Origin: Isoetes engelmannii | Taxonomy: Eukaryota; Streptophyta; Lycopodiopsida; Isoetales; Isoetaceae | Direction: 5' to 3' | NCBI GenBank assembly: GCA_011763485.2 | Contig: JAANSK020254941.1 | Coordinates: 1-22,770 of the forward strand | DNA: 22,770 bases | Shown here: positions 18,314 through 22,770 of the stretch, in pieces | How positions within the stretch are numbered: position 1 is the stretch's first letter | Layout: each line of letters begins with the position of its first letter | Program-made: the position numbers and the translations under genes | The notes under the pieces: model-generated | Databases searched by the model: none | Seen by the model: only the letters and a program-made list of their open reading frames with translations | What the model was told of the DNA's origin: nothing

Positions 18314-19018
18314 GGCGTCCGATTCGGAGCTGATCTTTCGGATTTGAGCTTTTATTCTATCAGTTATCCACAGAAACATGCATTGGATAGAAAAATTTCT
18401 CACGTTTTTATTTCTCCTCGCTTTCTAATTATACTTTACTTGTAGAACTGAAACTTAACTTCCTGGTGCTCTTCAAGCGGACGGCTCTGATAATATTTCG
18501 TTTCAGAATCTACAACCTTGCAAATTACGATGCAGAGTGAAACCAGGGCCTGATCTTACGGACCTTTTAAAAACATATTCTAATCTATTCTATTCTTTTA
18601 TTCTTGTCTACCCGTTCTTCTAGGGTCTGTGCAACACCTTTGTGTGTACTTTGTAACTATTGTAATTGAGGAGTTTATCAAATGCATCAATCCTTGAAAT
18701 AAGGACTAGGTGCTTCAGCCCAACGTTATTGTAGCTGAGGTCATTGTAACTGAGGGCTGGGAAATTCTAAAGTGCACTTGGAAATGTCAGGGAAGAACTG
18801 CCATTGATTCTACATCTGATCAAACTCTACATTAACAATGACGTTGTAGCCTCTTATACTATGCCACTGCAATCTGAAATCTAGACTATTCTGGTTTTAT
18901 AATCTGGTCTTTGAGAGTAAACAAATGTACATGCCCTGAAAGTAAAGGTGTTTTCTCCATAAATCCTGGAAGAAAAGGACTGAGCACCTAACCATTGGGT
19001 TTTCCATATTCTTTGTAT
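18314..19018. other. Upstream region of the ABA receptor gene; no other gene recognised
   Basis: The first 100-200 bases should hold the leader and promoter of the receptor gene on the minus strand; I see no clear TATA box or ABA-response core. A short TATTC-type pentamer tract (about 18576-18606) occurs farther up. The remainder is AT-rich and without credible frames. Confidence 0.4.
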
Positions 19019-19211
19019 GGAAATAAACTCAAGGTGCCCTCAAACCATTGGGTGCCCCGTGATATGTTTTTGTATCACCTATTCCCATGCCATTTACATT
19101 TCAATGGGATGATTTGGAAATAGACTCAAGGTGCCCTCAAACCATTGGGTTCTCGTGATATTTTTTTTGTATCGCTTATTCCCATGCCACTTACGTTTCA
19201 ATGGGATGATC
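19019..19211. repeat. 97-bp tandem duplication
   Basis: Unit 1 (19019-19115) and unit 2 (19116-19211) both run GGAAATA.ACTCAAGGTGCC, CTCAAACCATTGGGT, CGTGATAT, a T run, TATTCCCATGCCA.TTAC and TTTCAATGGGATGAT. Divergence is a few percent plus small indels. A partial phrase ACCATTGGGTTT also precedes unit 1 at 18991. Confidence 0.85.
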
Positions 19212-19451
19212 TGTCACAACTCACTTTCCACGTCATGTAGTAACTTGTGGTCATTATTTTGTCCCCATTCAGATATTTTTCGAAGCATGAGCAAAATGCA
19301 CGCTTCATTCCACATAACTACTGTGAACATGACACGCACAATTCAACCATGGTTAGTTGAATACTGCCATCAAAGTCATGGAGGATTAATCGTTATAGGC
19401 ATAATCCAAAAAGAAGAATGGAGTTAATCATGTTGAACAAAAGCAATTAAC

Positions 19452-19529
19452 AGAATAGAATAGAATAGAATAGAATAGAATAGAATAGAATAGAATAGAA
19501 TAGAATAGAATAGAATAGAATAGAATAGA
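19452..19529. repeat. Pentamer microsatellite (AGAAT)n
   Basis: About fifteen nearly perfect copies of AGAAT on the plus strand, which is the (ATTCT)n tail of the LINE 3' end lying to its right on the minus strand. Confidence 0.97.
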
Positions 19530-19830
19530 GTAGAACAACATTTTTATCGTCCACGAAGGCCAGTTCGCCTATGGGACCTGTACAAGGAGAAACAACAAGC
19601 ACATTTCGACCCGGGTGTAAAAACCCCCTAGGGGAAAAATCGTGGCCGCAATGAGCCTGCTGGTATACCAATCACGGGGACGCCATCACAAGCTAGAGGG
19701 ACAAAGCCGATGCCTTTCGGCCATGACCTCTTGAAGATACGAACCAAGAGTTCCCACTGCCTTGGTGCTCAGCAAGAGATGCAGTGTCTAGTTTGGTACC
19801 ATTACCTGCGGGTACCGTGCCCTAATAAAA
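19530..19830 (-). mobile_element. LINE copy 3, 3' end only
   Basis: On the minus strand the piece reads, near 19745-19715, TTCGTATCTTCAAGAGGTCATGG, the same DNA phrase as the end of the coding part in LINE copies 1 and 2 (near 13675-13697). It continues to a nested hairpin (19653-19602), then CCCATAGGCGAACTGGCCTT and GGACGATAAAAA (19575-19541), matching the 3' motif of copies 1 and 2, and ends in the (ATTCT)n tail. The left limit near 19830 is approximate. It is a short dead-on-arrival copy of the same family in the opposite orientation. Confidence 0.75.
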
Positions 19831-19978
19831 ATATGGAATGACGTAAGCATGTCAATACCTTCAGTAAGGCCGTGTTTTGGCTTTTATAAATGAAGTGCCA
19901 TCCCACCTATTTTGATATCGTAATGTTAGGGTGGAGGCAATTATTGCCAATTCCTATATTATTTCTTGTAATGCAATC

Positions 19979-20030
19979 GATCCGAGCCATCGGATCAGGA
20001 TTCTAGGAAGGGACGAGCCATCTATATATA
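19979..20030 (+). promoter_or_regulatory. Possible plus-strand promoter: palindrome and TATA box
   Basis: GATCCGA (19979-19985) and TCGGATC (19990-19996) form a perfect 7-bp palindrome; about 27 bases later comes TATATATA at 20023-20030 in a GC-containing context. The pyrimidine-rich sequence CTTCGCTGC and TCTTCTCACAGCAGC follows at a distance suitable for a transcription start. No clear gene follows; the nearest coding remains are the transporter relic past 21 kb. Confidence 0.3.
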
Positions 20031-20188
20031 GATCATCTGTTCACTTCGCTGCTTATCGGCGTCTTCTCACAGCAGCATTCCCTATTGCCATATGCTTCCC
20101 TCCCTTCCCGCCCTGGTTTCCTCCTTTAGTGATTTTTTTGAAATTTTAGATATGCTTATCTTTCCAACAATTTGTCTCTTTGTTATTA

Positions 20189-20366
20189 TCCACCCGCTGG
20201 GTGATGCTCTTTGTCCACCCGCTGGGTGATGCTCTTTGTCCATCTGCTGGGTGATGCTCTTTTTTCCACCAACTTGGTGATGCTTTTCTTTTTCTCCGCA
20301 CGTGGGGTGATGCTATATGTGTATATATGTATATTCTCCACCCACTGGGTGATGCTCATTATTTTC
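20189..20366. repeat. Minisatellite of GGTGATGCT units, each with a mini-hairpin
   Basis: Six units end in GGTGATGCT. The first three repeat at 25 bp (20189, 20214, 20239) and the later ones are spaced by T-rich or TATATG inserts. Most units contain a short palindrome: CACCCGCTGGGTG twice, CACCAACTTGGTG, and CACCCACTGGGTG. Confidence 0.8.
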
Positions 20367-20430
20367 TCCTAACAGTTAACGGGGTTTTTCCATCTAGTTT
20401 GTTTCCTTTTTTCAGGGTTTTGTCACACAT

Positions 20431-20550
20431 CACATGGCGTGGATGCGCATTGCATATGGCGTCACCAACTTTTTTATCTTCTCTTCGAGGCACGTGATGC
20501 GGATTCACATTGCTTCTGGCTTCACCAACTTTTTGTCATGCTCTTCGAGG
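20431..20550. repeat. 60-bp tandem duplication
   Basis: Units 20431-20490 and 20491-20550 share CACRTG, GATGCG, CATTGC, TGGC, TCACCAACTTTTT and CTCTTCGAGGCA in order at exactly 60 bp spacing, with about a fifth of the positions different. Confidence 0.8.
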
Positions 20551-20566
20551 CATCCTCGAGGTCGTT

Positions 20567-20643
20567 GGCGACCATTTCTCATTAGGGTTTTCCTCGAAAA
20601 CCCGAAAGGGCGGGGTTTTTTATCCCGATGAGAAGTTGTCGCC
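20567..20643. repeat. 77-bp foldback with GAAA tetraloop
   Basis: Outer arms GGCGACCATTTCTCATT (20567-20583) and GATGAGAAGTTGTCGCC (20627-20643) pair with four mismatches. The inner part AAAACCC-GAAA-GGGCGGGGTTTT carries CCC-GAAA-GGG at 20601-20610. The segment GGGTTTTCCTCGAAAACCC is almost the same as GGTTTTTCCCTCGAAAACCC in LINE copy 2, but the downstream CCATAGGC..GACGATAAAA motif is absent. Confidence 0.8.
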
Positions 20644-20699
20644 ACTGCCCTCCCTCTTGCCTTTGCATCATTCTCTCTTTTCATTTATGGGGTAACTAG

Positions 20700-21449
20700 A
20701 CGTTGTTCCTATGGTCAGCTCCCCATTCCATTTCCCCAAACATTGTATACTACTGCTGTGATGAATGACAAGCCTATCTATATAGGCAGGTTTTCTGTGT
20801 TCATTGTGAGTCCCTTCCTAGAATGTTCTTTTGTGTATTCAAGGTGCAATTCTTCTTGCCAATGCCACGTGGTGAGTGTATATTAGACCACATCATCGAA
20901 TATTTACTTCCACCCTAACATTACGTAAATCTACTGTAGCATTTCTTCGCTTCTCTGGGCTTTGTGCATTTACAAATCATGAGCCAAACTAAAATTCTGT
21001 TTGTCACAGGACACATTACTTCTCTAGGTTCCATAGGGTCTTAAAGCACACAAAATGTTCTAATTCTGATTCTATTGATTGCAAACCATCGCTTCCATTA
21101 TTATCTCTATTTCTGCTTATATGTGCCGTTGGAAGAAGTGGGTATCAGAAATATTTCCAATTCCGTCAGCGGCGGAGGAAATCGGAAGGCAAATCGAAAA
21201 AACATTGCTATGTGCCATCATTCCGACTATCAGGGTGATAACAGCTCTTCAAATCTTCACTGGAGCTACTGACGTGGCATTTGCCGTAGGCTGCTATATT
21301 CTACTATATCTTCGTAAGGATTCTACAGGCCCAGCTCTACCATATTGTCGTGACCCTACGGCCTCCAATACTCCTTTAGATACAATTAACATAAGGTAGT
21401 GTATTTCTATTTTAGTTGCCTTTGACATTGTTAATACCAACTCTCGTTG
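20700..21449. other. No clear gene; possible upstream part of the transporter relic
   Basis: The plus-strand frame 21079-21399 (106 codons) is hydrophobic in part (TGATDVAFAVGCYILLYLRK) and lies in the right place to be an upstream piece of the NPF relic, but I cannot match it to specific family motifs. GCCTAT.CTAT.ATAGGC at 20772-20787 is a small palindrome. Confidence 0.35.
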
Positions 21450-21990
21450 TTGCATTAGATGCCTTGGATATTCTTTTCTGCGACAAAAATGCATTCCTAT
21501 GTGGTTTTTGCACATGGCTATGTCTCTTGTGTGGAACGTATTTCTCCTACAAGGGTCTCTCATGGATGCAAATATAGGCTCTATTACATTTGCACCCAAC
21601 CTATGCTCGTATTCCACCTCATCTTCTTAATCTTAACTACCATAATAGTATGGCGCCACAAGACCTGAATTTGTGGAAGGTAGAGAGATGTCATTTGGGT
21701 GGGGGCTTTCTTTATTTGCTATAGCCTTTGGACTTATTCTTCAAATTCCAGAGATGGTTCCCGTTGGACGGTTATCTATATGGTGGCAAATACCTCAATA
21801 TTCTATTCTTTGGATTGCAGATGTGTTAGTTAACAATGAGCATAATCTCTTAAGGTCCAAAGGATTGAGAAATGTCTTAAGCATAACAAATGAAGCCCTT
21901 GGTGACTATATCATTACTCTTCTCCTCTTGTTCAACAAGAGAGGGCGTCCTTGCATCATCTTCTCATTAATTTTCATCATATGTATATAA
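21450..21990 (+). pseudogene. NPF (NRT1/PTR, POT) transporter relic
   Basis: Two plus-strand frames together resemble the C-terminal half of a plant NPF/POT proton-coupled transporter. The first (from about 21459) reads MPWIFFSATKMHSYVVFAHG and, later, YYICTQPMLVFHLIFLILTT, at the place of the family's TM7-TM8 region. The second (21673-21987) reads MSFGWGLSLFAIAFGLI, as in the RMGIGL helix, then LSIWWQIPQYSILWIADVL, matching the conserved W-x-x-PQY-x-x-x-G-x-A/E-V helix, then ALGDYIITLLLLF, matching the ALGNYLSSLL helix. The usual E-V-F stretch and the QLEFFY motif are degraded, a stop lies between the frames at 21666, and the C-terminal end is lost. Members carry nitrate, peptides or hormones; substrate cannot be inferred. 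Confidence 0.6.
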
Positions 21991-22315
21991 TTACTTTTAT
22001 GTTCATTTTATACGGGAGCGAACCATTACCCCAGACACATTCTAAAGAATTACCTCCTCAACATGAAGTGATGGAGATGATGGGGGCAGTGCCAGATGTT
22101 TGTAAAATCACGCCCCTTACTTAGAATGGGTGTGACACTATGTTGTGTTTTGCAAGCTTGAAGAATAACCAAGCCATACTATACTATCGAAAATATTCAT
22201 ATTAGAAATCTAAGCCCAAGTAAGTTGTAAACATGTTAAAGAAGGTATTGAAATATGGAAAATGCTTATGGCATTTATGAAAATGTAACTATGTCACGTC
22301 CTTTCTGCATGTTTT
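21991..22315. other. No gene recognised
   Basis: AT-rich sequence with no frame of note and no repeat I could pin down. Confidence 0.4.
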
Positions 22316-22385
22316 ATAGCAAGCTAAAGGCTTTTCTTTTCTTTAAAAAAGATTTTTTTTTTTTTAAAAAAATAGCAAGCTAAAG
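22316..22385. repeat. 14-bp direct repeats around a T/A-rich insert
   Basis: ATAGCAAGCTAAAG at 22316-22329 recurs exactly at 22372-22385. The 42 bp between are almost only T and A runs. This is what a tiny poly(A)-containing retroinsertion with a target-site duplication would leave; replication slippage is an alternative. Confidence 0.65.
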
Positions 22386-22552
22386 TTGCTTAGGTTGCTT
22401 GGTAAATGATACATAGTACTCACATCCAAAAACAAATGTGGTAGAATAGAATTTTTTTTCAAAGCACCATATTTTGGGAATAGAGTCGGGGTGCAACTTG
22501 AGAATGGAAATGCCGAAAAAATGAGCATCCGTTACAGTAATCTCCAAAATGT

Positions 22553-22590
22553 TGCGTGACACCTCAAGTGTTTGCGTGACACCTCAAGTG
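22553..22590. repeat. 20-bp tandem duplicate
   Basis: TGCGTGACACCTCAAGTG occurs at 22553 and again at 22573, identical, separated by TT. Confidence 0.9.
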
Positions 22591-22650
22591 CTCACATAAA
22601 TAAACAGAATAATTAAGATCTATATATGTAGTTTTTTTGAAGCTAAATAA

Positions 22651-22757
22651 AAATGGGTGAGGATAATATTACCTTGGTTTCGATGATCCCGGAGGTGTTA
22701 ATTCCGGCCTCCGGAATCACCCCCATTTTTCGACGGAGTCCGTTCGGGGAGCCCCCG
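22651..22757. repeat. Foldback and hairpins at the window edge
   Basis: AAATGGGTGA (22651-22660) pairs with TCACCCCCATTT (22717-22728) with a small bulge. Inside, CCGGAGG (22689-22695) pairs with CCTCCGG (22708-22714). Next to it, CGGGGAGCCCCCG (22745-22757) is a 5-bp-arm hairpin. A GC shift begins at about 22680, so a different element probably starts here and continues outside the window. Confidence 0.55.
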
Positions 22758-22770
22758 TTATATCGTACTG

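Noticed and set aside
18379-18403. Upstream in-frame ATG codons as the start of the ABA receptor
   Set aside because: They would add 22 or 30 residues unlike the family N-terminus; the ATG at 18313 gives 188 residues, the normal length.

Overview
The window looks like nuclear DNA of a land plant, most likely a seedless vascular plant such as a fern. It contains a spliced PYR/PYL/RCAR abscisic-acid receptor gene, a long intron-free PLS-class pentatricopeptide-repeat (PPR) gene, NPF/POT-type transporter remains, and a high load of non-LTR retrotransposon (LINE) debris. The land-plant call is firm; the fern call rests on the style of the PPR repeats and on the repeat landscape, and is inference.

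Layout. 1-320: palindromic minisatellite. 1175-2150 (-): decayed partial copy of the neighbouring PPR gene. 2419-5247 (-): intact 942-residue PPR gene. 6418-6712: nested inverted repeats, including a 97-bp foldback. 7138-7414 (-): possible last exon of an unidentified gene, perhaps frameshifted. 8222-9349 (-): intact LINE ORF1-type protein behind a repeat-rich leader (9350-9743). 10030-12330: repeat nest with an exact 66-bp direct repeat and a LINE endonuclease relic (-). 12825-15062 (+): two successive 5'-truncated LINE 3' ends with a shared 55-bp flank. 15200-16700: two more hairpin-plus-microsatellite structures. 17281-18313 (-): the ABA receptor gene, three exons, 188 residues. 19019-19211: tandem duplication. 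19452-19830 (-): third LINE 3' end. 19979-20700: promoter-like site, hairpin minisatellite, 60-bp duplication and another foldback. 21450-21990 (+): NPF/POT transporter relic. 22316-22770: small repeats and a foldback at the edge.

Two host genes look functional: the ABA receptor, which would act in nucleus and cytosol, and the PPR protein, which would act on organellar RNA. There is no operon logic. The rest is mostly retrotransposon residue. The most interesting structure is a recurring 3'-end design: a GC-rich nested hairpin, then about 50-85 nt, then a five-base microsatellite. In the family members with recognisable coding sequence the hairpin stems differ in sequence but still pair, and one further hairpin of the same shape has a GAAA loop in place of TTCG.
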